Origin: Lachnospiraceae bacterium
Lineage (GTDB): Bacteria > Bacillota > Clostridia > Lachnospirales > Lachnospiraceae
DNA length: 64,000 nt
Assembly (NCBI GenBank): GCA_910575835.1
Contig: CAJTGB010000007.1
Span: 113,674 to 177,673 of the forward strand
Reading direction: 5' to 3'
In this document: positions 34,972 through 45,306 of the stretch, in pieces
Numbering within the stretch: position 1 is the stretch's first letter
How the letters are laid out: each line of letters begins with the position of its first letter
Notes under the pieces: generated by a model
The model's input: the letters and a program-made list of their open reading frames with translations, nothing else
Told to the model about the DNA's origin: nothing
Databases searched by the model: none
Made by a program: the position numbers and the translations under genes

Positions 34972-37608
34972 TTACAGCTGACCTTCCAGTATCTCTGCCG
35001 CCTTCGCAAGCGCAGCTTCTATACCGTCGGGATTCTTACCGCCGGCCTGGGCCATATTCGGTCGTCCGCCTCCGCCTCCGCCGACTAACGCTGCCGCCGC
35101 CTTGATCAGGTTGCCTGCGTGCGCGCCGCGGTCCATAGCCTCCTTGGTCGCCATGGCCATCAGGCTTACCTTGCCGTCCGCCGCGGATGCAAGGACGATC
35201 ACGCCTTCTTTCAGCTTCTCTTTCAACTGATCGCCAAGCTCCCTGAGTCCGTTCATATCCACATTCTCGATCTTCGCGGCTAAGAGCTTCACGCCCTTGA
35301 TCTCCGTTACCTGATCCATGATATCCTTCGCCGCATCCTTGGCAAGCTTACTCTTCAGGCTCTCGATCTCGCCGCGGAGAGCCTTGTTCTCTGCCAGCAG
35401 ATGGGCGGTCTTCTCCGTTATGCTATCCGGCGTCGTCTTCATAAGCTTCGCCGTCTCCATAAGCTTCTGTTCAAGCCCGCTGTAATACTCCATCAGCCCC
35501 TTGGCCGTCAGCGCCTCGATTCTTCGTACTCCTGCCGCAACACCCGTCTCTGAGAGGATCTTGAACGCCGTGATAGACCCGGTATTGGCCACATGAGTAC
35601 CGCCGCAGAACTCAACGGAGAAGTCTCCCATGCTGACTACGCGGACGATATCGCCGTACTTCTCTCCGAACAGCGCGGCAGCGCCGGTCTTGCGCGCCTC
35701 CTCGATCGGCAGGTTCTCTACCTTGACCGGAAGGCCGTTCTGAATCTGTTCATTTACGATCTCTTCCACACGCTTAAGCTCCTCGTCCGTCATCGCAGAG
35801 AAGTGCGTGAAGTCGAACCGGAGCCGGTCGTCATTGACCAGGGAACCGGCCTGCTCCACATGATTGCCGAGCACCATGCGCAGCGCCTTGTGAAGAAGGT
35901 GGGTAGCGCTGTGGTTGTTGGCAGACAGCTCTCTCTTTGCGGTATCCACCTCAAGCCTTACCGTATCTCCTACCTTGATCATGCCCTTGCTCACATATCC
36001 GATATGGCCGAATTTGCCGCCTAAGAGCTTCACAACATCTTCAACCACGAATTCTCCGTCCGCCGTACAGATCACGCCTCTATCGGCCTCCTGGCCGCCG
36101 CTGGTGGCATAGAAGGGCGTCTTCTCCACGAAGACGGTTCCCCTCTCTCCGTCGGAGAGTGCATCCGCCAACTCGGTATCCGTTGTAAGCACGGTCACCT
36201 TCGAGTCATAAGTCAGGTCCTCATATCCCACGAACTCTGTCGTAACGGAAGGATCGATAGACTCATAGACCGTTACATCCGCTCCCATGTAATTCGTAAC
36301 CTCTCTGGCGCCTCTCGCCGTCTTTCTCTGGACCTCCATGGCCTCTTTGAAGCCGTCCTCATCGACAGACATGCCCTTCTCCTCTAAGATCTCCTTGGTC
36401 AGATCCAGCGGGAATCCGTAAGTATCATAGAGCTTGAACGCACTCGCCCCCGCGAGCACCTTCTCCTGCTTCGCTTCCATCTCTTTTTCCATCTCTGCCA
36501 GAATCGATAGTCCCTGGTCAATGGTCTTATTGAACTGCTCCTCTTCCTTCGCGATCACCTTGAAGATGAATTCCTTCTTCTCATCAAGCTCAGGATATCC
36601 GTCCTTAGAGCCTTCGATCACCGTTTCCGCAAGCTTGACAAGGAACTCTCCCTGGATATTCAGAATCCTTCCGTGACGGCATGCCCGGCGCAGCAGACGG
36701 CGCAGTACATAGCCTCTCCCCTCATTCGACGGCATGATACCGTCTGAGATCATAAATGTCACGGAACGGATATGATCAGTGATGACGCGGATGGATACGT
36801 CCGTATCTGCGTCTGTTCCGTATTCCACACCCGCAAGGCTGCACACATGGGTCCGCAGCGCCTTGATCGTATCAATATCGAACATGGAATCCACGTCCTG
36901 CACGATACACGCAAGACGTTCAAGCCCCATACCGGTGTCTATATTCTTCTGCTCCAGTTCTGTATAATGGTTGTTGCCGTCATTATCAAACTGGGTAAAT
37001 ACATTGTTCCAGATCTCCATGTAGCGGTCGCACTCACAGCCTACCGTACAATCGGGGCTGCCGCAGCCGTACTTCTCTCCGCGGTCATAATAAACCTCCG
37101 AACACGGTCCGCAGGGCCCGGAGCCATGCTCCCAGAAATTATCCTCCTTGCCGAACTTGAATATCCTCTCAGGAGCGATTCCGATCTCCTTATTCCATAT
37201 CTCCCACGCCTCGTCATCCTCAAGGTAGACAGACGGATAGAGCCTGTCCGGGTCAAGCCCGACTACTTCCGTCAGGAATTCCCAGGTCCAGTGAATAGAT
37301 TCTCTCTTAAAATAATCCCCGAAAGAAAAATTCCCAAGCATCTCAAAAAAAGTACCGTGCCGCGCCGTCTTCCCGACGTTCTCAATATCTCCGGTACGGA
37401 TACACTTCTGACAGGTCGCGACCCTTCTTCTCGGCGGGATCTCCTGCCCGGTAAAATATGGCTTCAGCGGCGCCATCCCTGAGTTGATCAGCAGCAGACT
37501 CTTGTCGTTATGCGGCACCAGCGAAAAACTCTTCATCTTCAGATGCTCCTTGCTCTCAAAAAAGTCAAGGAACATCTTTCTTAATTCGTTCACTCCGTAT
37601 TTTTGCAT
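34972..37608 (-). CDS. alaS: Alanyl-tRNA synthetase
   Basis: 878 residues, full length. The catalytic domain shows F-F-E-M-L-G-N-F-S-F-G-D-Y-F and G-P-C-G-P-C-S-E; the editing domain has H-S-A-T-H-L-L-H-K-A and F-C-G-G-T-H-V; and the C-terminal C-Ala domain ends with G-G-G-G-G-G-R-P-N-M-A-Q-A-G-G. It charges tRNA(Ala) and edits Ser and Gly mischarging. The ATG has AGGAGG 7 bp upstream. It has its own perfect promoter, but no T-box is visible in the ~55-nt leader. Confidence 0.98.
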   Translation of the reverse strand: MQKYGVNELRKMFLDFFESKEHLKMKSFSLVPHNDKSLLLINSGMAPLKPYFTGQEIPPRRRVATCQKCIRTGDIENVGKTARHGTFFEMLGNFSFGDYFKRESIHWTWEFLTEVVGLDPDRLYPSVYLEDDEAWEIWNKEIGIAPERIFKFGKEDNFWEHGSGPCGPCSEVYYDRGEKYGCGSPDCTVGCECDRYMEIWNNVFTQFDNDGNNHYTELEQKNIDTGMGLERLACIVQDVDSMFDIDTIKALRTHVCSLAGVEYGTDADTDVSIRVITDHIRSVTFMISDGIMPSNEGRGYVLRRLLRRACRHGRILNIQGEFLVKLAETVIEGSKDGYPELDEKKEFIFKVIAKEEEQFNKTIDQGLSILAEMEKEMEAKQEKVLAGASAFKLYDTYGFPLDLTKEILEEKGMSVDEDGFKEAMEVQRKTARGAREVTNYMGADVTVYESIDPSVTTEFVGYEDLTYDSKVTVLTTDTELADALSDGERGTVFVEKTPFYATSGGQEADRGVICTADGEFVVEDVVKLLGGKFGHIGYVSKGMIKVGDTVRLEVDTAKRELSANNHSATHLLHKALRMVLGNHVEQAGSLVNDDRLRFDFTHFSAMTDEELKRVEEIVNEQIQNGLPVKVENLPIEEARKTGAAALFGEKYGDIVRVVSMGDFSVEFCGGTHVANTGSITAFKILSETGVAAGVRRIEALTAKGLMEYYSGLEQKLMETAKLMKTTPDSITEKTAHLLAENKALRGEIESLKSKLAKDAAKDIMDQVTEIKGVKLLAAKIENVDMNGLRELGDQLKEKLKEGVIVLASAADGKVSLMAMATKEAMDRGAHAGNLIKAAAALVGGGGGGRPNMAQAGGKNPDGIEAALAKAAEILEGQL

Positions 37609-37664
37609 GATATCCTCCTGTTCCCTATTCCCGGTATTAAACCGGGCGGCATTGCTAAGTTTTA

Positions 37665-37693
37665 ATTATAAAGAGAAGCAGGCGGTTTGTCAA
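37665..37693 (-). promoter_or_regulatory. Consensus promoter of alaS
   Basis: TTGACA (37688-37693), 17 bp, TATAAT (37665-37670): perfect sigma-A elements on the minus strand. The -35 lies in the loop of the fapA terminator hairpin. The leader before alaS is about 50 nt and includes a 6-bp hairpin (37630-37646). Confidence 0.88.
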
Positions 37694-37705
37694 TGTCCCG
37701 CCTGC
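37678..37705 (-). terminator. Terminator after the FapA-like gene
   Basis: A perfect 8-bp G+C stem (arms 37678-37685 and 37698-37705, loop of 12) just past the FapA-like stop, followed by UUCUCUUU on the minus strand. The U tract is broken, so it may be leaky. Confidence 0.65.
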
Positions 37706-37712
37706 ACTGCAT

Positions 37713-39473
37713 TTACATTACGCATATCTCTCCGTTCACCAATCTTGCAACAACTGAACTGGTCTCCTTGGTCAGATGCAGGGTCTCCTTATTAATATTC
37801 AGCACCAGCCCCGGATAGGCGATATCGCACTTAAGCCGGCAGCCGCCCTGCTCTTCCAGTTTGTTCTTGATCTTTTCCAGCTCCTTATCGAACTGACCAA
37901 GCTTCATCCTTCCCACCGACAGATCCAGACGGATCTTGCCCATACGCTGGGTCTTAGACGGGCTGTTGGGCTGACGTTCTACCTTCTCAAGCTCGGCTTC
38001 TAACTCATCTAAGCTCTTCTGCAGGAATTCCCGCTCGTAGTTCGCACACGGCTGACCGCCGAGATAGACGGTCGTGACGCTCTCTGATTTTGAGCCGACG
38101 ATCTTGGCGTTGATCCCCCGTGCAGCCCGGATACGTCCGCCGATCATCGTCCCTCTTCCAGTACGCACCTGTACTTCCCCGTCACAATAGATATCACAGT
38201 TGACAATACAGTCTGTCTTAAGGTCTCCGCGGCAGTGAACCGTACAGTTCTCCATATACTGGGCATATATATCGTGATGGGCGCGGAGCACCGCCCTGGA
38301 GTCTCCAAGGATTCCCTTGGCAACGATCAGGTCGCCGCCCGCCTCGATCTCCGCGGCTTCCACCACGCCGTCTATGGTCACATCCCCGATCGTCCTGATA
38401 CTAAATCCGCTGCTCACATCACCGTGAATATGCACGTCGCCTACAAAATTAATATTACCGCTGGAAAAATCCACATTGCCGTTGATCTCCAGCACCGACT
38501 TGACCACGAAGCTCCGTCCGCTGAATTCCACCCGGCCGGACTTGACTGCAAGCAGCTTCGTACCGTCCTCACTGGCCTCCGTGTTGCGCCCCTTGGGAAG
38601 AACAGCCGCCTTCCCGGTCTTGCATACGATCTCCTGACCCAGGACCGTCCTTCCCGGTACGCCCTCCTTAGGCGGAACCGCCTGGCAGATCACGCCGCCC
38701 TTCTCCACATTCTGAACCAGATTCAGGTTGAAGTAATCCACCCTGCCGTGCTCATCCTCAACGAATTTCTGCTTGGTGGCACGCTCAAAGAAGTCTTCTA
38801 TATAACCGTCCTCCCCGTGAACGACCGGCTGCCCTATAGCGATTCTGTACAGATGGAAATACCGGTTCGGCTCATCGGACAGACGTTCAAGCAGCTCCGT
38901 GTTCACGCCGAATGTAACGCCGCTCTTCTGCAGAGCAGCATCAAGTATCCCGCGGTCTAATTCCTTTCCTTCTCCCACAGGCGGGAATATCATAAGCCAC
39001 GCACCTAATCTGTTGGAAGTAACGTAAACCATCGGAAACGCATCCAGATTCACCGGCTCCGGCTCTTGTGCTTCCTCATTATCCGGCAGTTCTTCCCCAT
39101 CCTCATCCGGCTTCTTCGTCTCCTTAGGTATCATCTCCCAACGGGAAAGAGCCTCTGCGGTGATAAACTTACGCAGCCGGTGCAATTCCTGCTCCAGCTC
39201 ACTGTCGGACACCACGCCGGCGTTCTCCAGACGGAGATACGGAAGCGGCGCATCCCTGACATGCTCAGCCCACAATTCATACAACAAAATAAACGGATGA
39301 TCCCAGGGAAGGATTAGCTGATTAATGACCGGTTCCGGCTCCGGCGGCTCCTCCGGTATTATCTCTTCTTCTGCTGTCTGTTCTTCCTGCACCTGTTCCA
39401 AGTCATCCTCATTGTCTTCATCCTCTGATCTTGACCCGAACAGCCACCCCCAAAAACGATTCTTAGGCTCCAT
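37713..39473 (-). CDS. FapA family protein (DUF342)
   Basis: 586 residues. After an acidic, Pro/Glu-rich N-terminus (~1-55) comes a helical section, then a long right-handed beta-helix seen as repeated G-x-V/I-x-I steps such as G-N-V-D-F, G-D-V-H-I-H-G-D-V and G-D-V-T-I-D-G-V-V (~330-470). A C-terminal coiled coil follows (D-E-L-E-A-E-L-E-K-V-E-R). DUF342/FapA proteins are scaffold-like polymers; some were named flagellar assembly protein A, but no flagellar genes are present here. It starts from GGGAGG with its own promoter. Confidence 0.85.
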   Translation of the reverse strand: MEPKNRFWGWLFGSRSEDEDNEDDLEQVQEEQTAEEEIIPEEPPEPEPVINQLILPWDHPFILLYELWAEHVRDAPLPYLRLENAGVVSDSELEQELHRLRKFITAEALSRWEMIPKETKKPDEDGEELPDNEEAQEPEPVNLDAFPMVYVTSNRLGAWLMIFPPVGEGKELDRGILDAALQKSGVTFGVNTELLERLSDEPNRYFHLYRIAIGQPVVHGEDGYIEDFFERATKQKFVEDEHGRVDYFNLNLVQNVEKGGVICQAVPPKEGVPGRTVLGQEIVCKTGKAAVLPKGRNTEASEDGTKLLAVKSGRVEFSGRSFVVKSVLEINGNVDFSSGNINFVGDVHIHGDVSSGFSIRTIGDVTIDGVVEAAEIEAGGDLIVAKGILGDSRAVLRAHHDIYAQYMENCTVHCRGDLKTDCIVNCDIYCDGEVQVRTGRGTMIGGRIRAARGINAKIVGSKSESVTTVYLGGQPCANYEREFLQKSLDELEAELEKVERQPNSPSKTQRMGKIRLDLSVGRMKLGQFDKELEKIKNKLEEQGGCRLKCDIAYPGLVLNINKETLHLTKETSSVVARLVNGEICVM

Positions 39474-39522
39474 TCATTTCACCTCCCTCTCTTTTGACAC
39501 AGCTCCCTTTGCTGTTATAACT

Positions 39523-39552
39523 ATTATACGCTGTTTCTGCCGTAATTGACAA
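39523..39552 (-). promoter_or_regulatory. Probable promoter of the FapA-like gene
   Basis: TTGTCA (39547-39552), 18 bp, TATAAT (39523-39528) on the minus strand. This is one base off consensus with a slightly long spacer. The start would be about 45 bp before the ATG. Confidence 0.65.
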
Positions 39553-39574
39553 GTGACAATATATTGTTTACGCC

Positions 39575-41086
39575 TTATTTCAATTCGATCTCTTCCAGCT
39601 CCTTCGGCGGAAGCTTCTTGCTGGAGCCTGCGACCAGCTTCTCCACTTCCTTCTTCGCCTTTTCCACCTGAAGGTTGGTTCCCGCTCCGGCAACGCAGCC
39701 TCCGGGACAGCCCATACCCTCGATCAGGCATCCGTCCATTCTGCCTACCTTGGCAAGAGAGAGGATCTTCTTACACTCTGCCAGTCCTTCCGCATGCTCG
39801 ATCTTCACTTCCACTCCGGGATAGTATTCCTTCACACAGTTCTCGATGGCCTGTGCCACTCCTCCGGCATACGCATAACCGCGGCCGGCGCCTGTCGCAT
39901 TGTGGAAGGAAGACTCCGCCTCATACTCAGTAAGGTCGATATCTTTGGCGTCGAACATTGCCTGCAGCTCCTCGAATGTGATGACGAAGTCCACATCGCT
40001 TCTGACGGTCCTCCGCATCGCTTCCAGCTTCTTCGCCGCACACGGTCCGATAAATACCACCTTGGCATTGGGATGTTCCTTCTTGATCGTACGCGCAGTC
40101 GCAACCATAGGCGTCAACTCCTGGGATACCTGATCCACCATATCCGGGAAATACTTCTTAGCGAGCATCGCCCAGGACGGACAGCAGGACGTCAGAAGGA
40201 ACGGCAGTTCTCCCGTCGTCACCTTGTTCACATAATGGTGGGCTTCTGCGACCGCACCGATATCCGCTCCCAACGCTACCTCATAGAACTCTGAAAAGCC
40301 CAATTCCTGAAGCGCAGCCTTCAGATTCCTCGGCGTAATATTATCGCCGAACTGTCCGGCAAATGCCGGCGCGATCTCGGCAATGATCTGGTCGCCCTCA
40401 GACAGCGCTCTTGCAAGCTGGAAGATCTGGGACTTGTCGGAGATCGCCCCGAACGGACAGCTTACCATACACATTCCGCAGGAGACGCACTTATCCGTAT
40501 TGATCACCGCACGGCCGTGGGACTCTGTCTCGATCGCGCCTACGCCGCAGGCCTTCGCACACGGGCGCTCCTTCTTGGAGATCGCGTCATACGGACAGGC
40601 AGTCTTGCACTTCCCGCACTTGATACACTTGGTCTGGTCGATATATGAACGTCCGTTTACCATGGAAATAGCACCCTTAGGGCATACCTCCATACATGGG
40701 TGAGCCAGACAGCCCTTGCAGACATTGCTCACTTCATAGCCCTTCTCCTCGCATCCCTCGCACGCGGACGGGATGACCTGCATAAGCGGCGGTTCATAAT
40801 ATTTGTCCGAGATATTGCTGGCCTCCACTCCCGAAGTCAGATGGACCGGCTTGTTCTCAGGCCTTAAGGACAATCCCATAGCAAGCCTTAACCGCTCACG
40901 CACTACTGCGCGCGCACGGTAAACACTCTCTCTGTACTGCATGGTATCTTCGTTGACGATCTTGTATGGAATCTTCTCCATATCATCAAGCAGAGTCTCG
41001 GCGTTGGCTTTAAACCCGAGCCTTGCCACCTCCTCAAATACGATTCTTCTGATCTTCCTGACTGTGGTATCCAATCCTCTTATCAT
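39575..41086 (-). CDS. Monomeric [FeFe] hydrogenase
   Basis: 503 residues. Three H-cluster motifs are present: T-S-C-C-P-S-W (299-305), G-P-C-A-A-K-K-L-E (347-355) and E-G-M-G-C-P-G-G-C (456-464), giving the four cluster cysteines. Upstream are several four-Cys ferredoxin-type sites (109-135, 154-164, 176-180 and 200-210) for relay clusters. The second motif has G-P-C rather than the usual M-P-C, as in the less common group B monomeric enzymes. It would evolve or take up H2 using ferredoxin. No HydEFG genes are in the window. Confidence 0.9.
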   Translation of the reverse strand: MIRGLDTTVRKIRRIVFEEVARLGFKANAETLLDDMEKIPYKIVNEDTMQYRESVYRARAVVRERLRLAMGLSLRPENKPVHLTSGVEASNISDKYYEPPLMQVIPSACEGCEEKGYEVSNVCKGCLAHPCMEVCPKGAISMVNGRSYIDQTKCIKCGKCKTACPYDAISKKERPCAKACGVGAIETESHGRAVINTDKCVSCGMCMVSCPFGAISDKSQIFQLARALSEGDQIIAEIAPAFAGQFGDNITPRNLKAALQELGFSEFYEVALGADIGAVAEAHHYVNKVTTGELPFLLTSCCPSWAMLAKKYFPDMVDQVSQELTPMVATARTIKKEHPNAKVVFIGPCAAKKLEAMRRTVRSDVDFVITFEELQAMFDAKDIDLTEYEAESSFHNATGAGRGYAYAGGVAQAIENCVKEYYPGVEVKIEHAEGLAECKKILSLAKVGRMDGCLIEGMGCPGGCVAGAGTNLQVEKAKKEVEKLVAGSSKKLPPKELEEIELK

Positions 41087-41130
41087 AGAGATATCTCCTC
41101 CTATACTATATAGATTACTGTACTAATATA

Positions 41131-41159
41131 AATATACTGGATTGTTAAATAAGCGTCAA
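41131..41159 (-). promoter_or_regulatory. Promoter of the [FeFe] hydrogenase gene
   Basis: TTGACG (41154-41159), 17 bp, TATATT (41131-41136) on the minus strand, ending about 45 bp before the ATG. Confidence 0.75.
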
Positions 41160-41209
41160 GCATTTCTCCTATTCAGAATAAAATAACCATCTGAAAGAAA
41201 AATCACCCG

Positions 41210-42217
41210 CTAGAGCAAAATGATATTGTGATCCTTGCAAATCCTGCGCATCTCTTCCGGCCACAGGCTCGCCTGTACTTCTCCGATATGCGCCCGGTCC
41301 AGAAGCAGCATACACAGCCTAGACTGCCCGATTCCGCCTCCGATCGTATACGGCAGTTCTCCGTTAAGGAGCATCCTGTGATAAGGAAGGGATCTGCGTT
41401 CCTCACAGCCTGCCTTCCTAAGCTGCTCTTCCAGAGCCTTCTCATCCACACGGATCCCCATGCTGGAGATCTCCAGGGCGCAGCCAAGATTCTCAAACCA
41501 GAACAGGATATCCCCGTTAAGCTGCCAGTCGTCATAGTCCGGCGCCCGGCCGTCGTGAGGCTTGCCGCTCCTTAACTTGTCTCCGATCTTCATCAGGAAG
41601 ACGCAGCCGTGCTCCTTCGTGATCAGGTTCTCCCGCTCCTTAGGCGTCTTGTCTGGATAGCGGTCTTCTAACTCCTGAGAAGTGATAAAGGTCACATCCC
41701 CCGGAAGCTTCTTCGCGGCGTCCGGGTATTTGTACCACACCTCATGCTGCATGTGCTTGATGATCTTGAAGATGTTGCGCACCGTCTCTTCCAGGGTTTC
41801 GATGGTACGCTCTTCCTTTGTGATGACCTTCTCCCAGTCCCACTGATCCACATAGCAGGAATGCAGGTTGTCAAGCTCCTCGTCGCGCCTGATGGCGTTC
41901 ATATTCGTATACAGGCCCTCGCCTGGTTTGAATCCATATTCATGAAGCGCCATCCTCTTCCACTTGGCAAGGGAATGCACCACCTCGACCGTCTCATCCG
42001 GGATACCGGCAACATCGAACTGTACCGGACGCTCTACTCCGTTCAGGTTGTCGTTGAGACCGCTGCTCTTCTCCACGAACAGCGGCGCCGAGATCCTCTC
42101 TAAGTTCATCTCCCTGCCGAACTCCTTCTGGAAGGTATCGCGTATGTATTTGATGGCCTCCTGCGTTCCGCGGACGTCAAGCCTCGGATCATAATTTTCT
42201 GGTAATATTAATGACAT
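41210..42217 (-). CDS. asnA: Aspartate--ammonia ligase
   Basis: 335 residues. It is related to class II aminoacyl-tRNA synthetases: the segment [14 protein letters not shown] is the class II motif 3, and the start I-L-P-E-N-Y-D-P and D-V-R-G-T-Q are standard for AsnA. It makes asparagine from aspartate, ammonia and ATP, so it needs no glutamine. It lies 17 bp after metH on the same strand and may be read from the same transcript. Confidence 0.97.
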   Translation of the reverse strand: MSLILPENYDPRLDVRGTQEAIKYIRDTFQKEFGREMNLERISAPLFVEKSSGLNDNLNGVERPVQFDVAGIPDETVEVVHSLAKWKRMALHEYGFKPGEGLYTNMNAIRRDEELDNLHSCYVDQWDWEKVITKEERTIETLEETVRNIFKIIKHMQHEVWYKYPDAAKKLPGDVTFITSQELEDRYPDKTPKERENLITKEHGCVFLMKIGDKLRSGKPHDGRAPDYDDWQLNGDILFWFENLGCALEISSMGIRVDEKALEEQLRKAGCEERRSLPYHRMLLNGELPYTIGGGIGQSRLCMLLLDRAHIGEVQASLWPEEMRRICKDHNIILL

Positions 42218-42234
42218 GTTTCTCTTCCTTTCTG

Positions 42235-44625
42235 CTATCTGTCTTGTGCAAATATTTTCTGGGCATAATACACGGACTGCATGGCGTCCTTCCCATAGAA
42301 ATCCGCGCCGATCATATCGGCGTATTCCTGGTTCAGCACCGCGCCGCCTACCATGACCTTACAATCCGGCTTATTCTTCCTGAGCAGCCGTATGGTATCT
42401 TCCATACTCGCCACAGTCGTAGTCATCAGCGCGCTCAATCCCACAAGCTTCACGTTCTCTCTTACGGCGCACTCCGAAACAGTCTCAGGCAGAACATCCT
42501 TCCCAAGATCTATCACGTCAAAGCTGTAATTCTCAAGCAATACCTTCACGATATTCTTGCCTATGTCATGGATATCGCCTTTGACCGTGGCCAAGATCAC
42601 TTTATCCTTCTTCTGCTCTTCGCCGCCCTTGTCTGCCAGCGAATCCTTCAGCACCGCAAATGCGATCTTCGCCGCGTCCGCGCTCATCAATAGCTGCGGA
42701 AGGAATACGCTTCCCTTCTCGAAGCCCTTCCCCACCTCGTCAAGAGCCGGGATCAGATATTGATTGATGATATCAAGCGGTTCCTGCGTTTTAAGAAGCG
42801 CCGCTGCCGCATGGTGCGCCTCTTCTTTGAGTCCCTTTTCGATGGCGTCCTTAAGAGTGAGGGATGCTTTAGTCCCTGCCTTGACCTCCCCGGACTGTCC
42901 GCCGTACCTCCTGATGAATTCCTCACAGTTCTTGTCGTAATTCATCAAGGCGCAGAAAGAAGTATAAGAGCGCATCATATCCTCGGACGAAGGATTGATG
43001 ATCCCGGCGCTTAGTCCGTTTAACAGCGCCATAGTATAGAAATTGGCATTGATCACCGGGCGGCAGGGCAGCCCGAACGAGATATTCGATACCCCAAGGA
43101 CCGTGCATACACCGTACGTCTCACGAACCATCTTAAGCGCTTCCAGCGTGGTCTTCGCGCCCTCCGGTTCGGAGCTTATGGTCATGGCAAGCACATCCAC
43201 CACGATATCTTTCTTTTCGATCCCGTACCTTGCCGCCTCTTCTATGATCCTTCCGGCGATCCGGCATCTGCCCAAAGCCGTCTGCGGAATCCCGTCTTCA
43301 TCAAGCGTCAGGGCGACCACGGTGCCGCCGTACTTCTGCACCAGAGGGAATACGGCGTCCATGGACTCCTGTTTCCCGTTCACAGAGTTGATCATCGGCT
43401 TGCCGTTGTAGATGCGCATAGCCGCCTCCATCGCCCCGATATCCACCGTGTCGATCTGCAGCGGGAGACTCGTCACGCTCTGCAGATTCGTGACGGCTTC
43501 CTGCATCATAGCCGTCTCGTCAATATCAGGAAGCCCCACGTTCACATCCAGGATATGAGCCCCCAAATCCTGCTGAGCGACCCCTTCCTTCAGGATATAG
43601 TCTATATCATGCTCCTTAAGAGCCTGCCTGAACTTCTTCTTCCCGGTAGGGTTGATCCTCTCCCCGATGATCACAGGCTTCTGGTTCAAGATCACAGCCC
43701 TCCCGTAGGAAGAGACGATGGTATCCGTCTTCGGCTTCGCCGCCTTCGGCTTCCTCCTTCCCGCCATGTTAACCATAGCGCGGATATGACCGGGCGTCGT
43801 CCCGCAGCAGCCGCCGATCACACATGCCCCCATCTGAAGGATCTCTTCCATGGTGTCTGCAAACCGGTCAGGCTCAACATCATAATATACTTCCCCGTCC
43901 CGCTGCTTCGGAAGCCCCGCATTGGGCTTTACGATCACCGGAACCGAAGCATATTCCATGATCTCCTTAAGAATCGGAAGCATCTGCTCAGGTCCCAAAC
44001 CGCAGTTGATTCCAAGCGCATCCACTCTGAGCCCCTCTAACATGGCAACGACCGAAGGGACGTCGCCTCCTGTCAGAAGCTTCCCCTTCCCGTCGAATAT
44101 CATAGTGACTGTCACCGGAAGCTTCGTATTCTCCTTCGCTGCCAGCACGGCCGCCTTCACTTCATATGTATCGCTCATGGTCTCGATATGAATAAGATCG
44201 GCTCCCGCCTCTTCCCCATACCGCACGACCTCGCGAAACGTCCGGTACGCCTCCTCGAATCCCAGATCTCCCATGGGCTTAAGAAGCTTCCCGGTAGGCC
44301 CCACATCCAGGGCAGCATAAACTTCTCTGTTATCATGTACGCCAAGAACCGCCGCCTTCCTTACGTTCGCAACGGCAGCGTCAATGATCTCCTTAAGATC
44401 ATAGCGTGAATCATGGAATTTTAATCCATTCGCCCCGAAGGTATTGGTCAGGACAATATCGCTTCCCGCCTCATAATATTGCCGATGGATATCTACGATC
44501 ACGTCTGGATGAACCAGATTCCAGGTCTCCGGCAATTCTCCCGCCTTCAATCCCTCCGACTGCAGCAGCGTACCCATCCCGCCGTCAAAATACAGTAACT
44601 CTTTCCCTAATCTGTCTCGTATCAT
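42235..44625 (-). CDS. metH: Methionine synthase, cobalamin-dependent, without activation domain
   Basis: 796 residues against ~1,200 for the E. coli enzyme. Domains: homocysteine methyltransferase (zinc Cys in I-N-C-G and G-G-C-C-G-T-T-P), pterin/methyltetrahydrofolate domain (~320-580), cobalamin cap and binding domain with [10 protein letters not shown] near residue 700. The C-terminal reactivation domain is absent and is encoded by the preceding gene, whose stop overlaps this ATG by 4 bp. It transfers methyl from methyltetrahydrofolate to homocysteine. Confidence 0.96.
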   Translation of the reverse strand: MIRDRLGKELLYFDGGMGTLLQSEGLKAGELPETWNLVHPDVIVDIHRQYYEAGSDIVLTNTFGANGLKFHDSRYDLKEIIDAAVANVRKAAVLGVHDNREVYAALDVGPTGKLLKPMGDLGFEEAYRTFREVVRYGEEAGADLIHIETMSDTYEVKAAVLAAKENTKLPVTVTMIFDGKGKLLTGGDVPSVVAMLEGLRVDALGINCGLGPEQMLPILKEIMEYASVPVIVKPNAGLPKQRDGEVYYDVEPDRFADTMEEILQMGACVIGGCCGTTPGHIRAMVNMAGRRKPKAAKPKTDTIVSSYGRAVILNQKPVIIGERINPTGKKKFRQALKEHDIDYILKEGVAQQDLGAHILDVNVGLPDIDETAMMQEAVTNLQSVTSLPLQIDTVDIGAMEAAMRIYNGKPMINSVNGKQESMDAVFPLVQKYGGTVVALTLDEDGIPQTALGRCRIAGRIIEEAARYGIEKKDIVVDVLAMTISSEPEGAKTTLEALKMVRETYGVCTVLGVSNISFGLPCRPVINANFYTMALLNGLSAGIINPSSEDMMRSYTSFCALMNYDKNCEEFIRRYGGQSGEVKAGTKASLTLKDAIEKGLKEEAHHAAAALLKTQEPLDIINQYLIPALDEVGKGFEKGSVFLPQLLMSADAAKIAFAVLKDSLADKGGEEQKKDKVILATVKGDIHDIGKNIVKVLLENYSFDVIDLGKDVLPETVSECAVRENVKLVGLSALMTTTVASMEDTIRLLRKNKPDCKVMVGGAVLNQEYADMIGADFYGKDAMQSVYYAQKIFAQDR

Positions 44626-45281
44626 TCGCCTACTCCTTTATCCCTCCGGTAACTGCAATCTCTCTTACCGCAGCCTTCACACCCCTCAATGCAGCGGGAA
44701 GGCTTCGTCCTGCCAAGCCCGATCACCGCGGTCACAGACTTCGTTGGCGCCAGCATATTGCCGTCCGTCATGGACAGACCGATCCTCTTAGACGCATCCA
44801 GCATCCGCAGGATCCCGCCCTGATGCCCGATAGAGAAATCCCCGTATCCCGGACTGAATCTTGGTCTTAAGTAATATCCTGCCTCTTCCTGTGCCTGCCG
44901 GAGCTCCTCCTGGCAGCGATCCAGGTATTCCTCCAGAAGCGCCGCCGCGCAGGCCTGCAGCACAACTACCCTTGCCATATCGGTAAGCGCATAGCGGCGA
45001 AGCAACAGATCCGCTTCTGCCCCCAATGTCGCACCGAGTACGATCACCTTCTCACACCCGTTCAGGTTCTTTCTGAGGTCGCGGCTGTCAATCTCTAATG
45101 TCTCTATCTTAAGGCCCGTATCGCCCCAGAAGGATACATCAAAAATGCGATAAATGATTCTTCTGCTCGCTGTCCGCTCCAGTTCCTCAAAAGAACTGCC
45201 GATCAGGGCAAGCGTATCATCATCTATCGCATGGCTTCCATATCCCAGGTAACGAACCGCCTCTTTCGTCCTTGTGTCCAT
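44622..45281 (-). CDS. Methionine synthase activation-domain protein
   Basis: 219 residues, the separate counterpart of the MetH C-terminal reactivation domain: R-F-S-P-G-Y-G-D-F (SAM-binding) and P-T-K-S-V-T-A-V-I-G-L are visible. A C-x2-C-x-K-x2-C-like end (C-E-G-C-G-K-R-D-C) is present. It would reductively methylate inactive cob(II)alamin with SAM to rescue MetH. The stop overlaps the metH start by 4 bp, and metF lies 25 bp upstream. Confidence 0.92.
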   Translation of the reverse strand: MDTRTKEAVRYLGYGSHAIDDDTLALIGSSFEELERTASRRIIYRIFDVSFWGDTGLKIETLEIDSRDLRKNLNGCEKVIVLGATLGAEADLLLRRYALTDMARVVVLQACAAALLEEYLDRCQEELRQAQEEAGYYLRPRFSPGYGDFSIGHQGGILRMLDASKRIGLSMTDGNMLAPTKSVTAVIGLGRTKPSRCIEGCEGCGKRDCSYRRDKGVGE

Positions 45282-45306
45282 CTCTTCATCCTTACACTGC
45301 TATAAG

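Noticed and set aside
37609..37712. T-box leader before alaS
   Set aside because: The ~50-nt leader is too short and lacks the conserved AGGGTGGNACCGCG element; the GGTATTAAACC-like bases belong to a simple hairpin.
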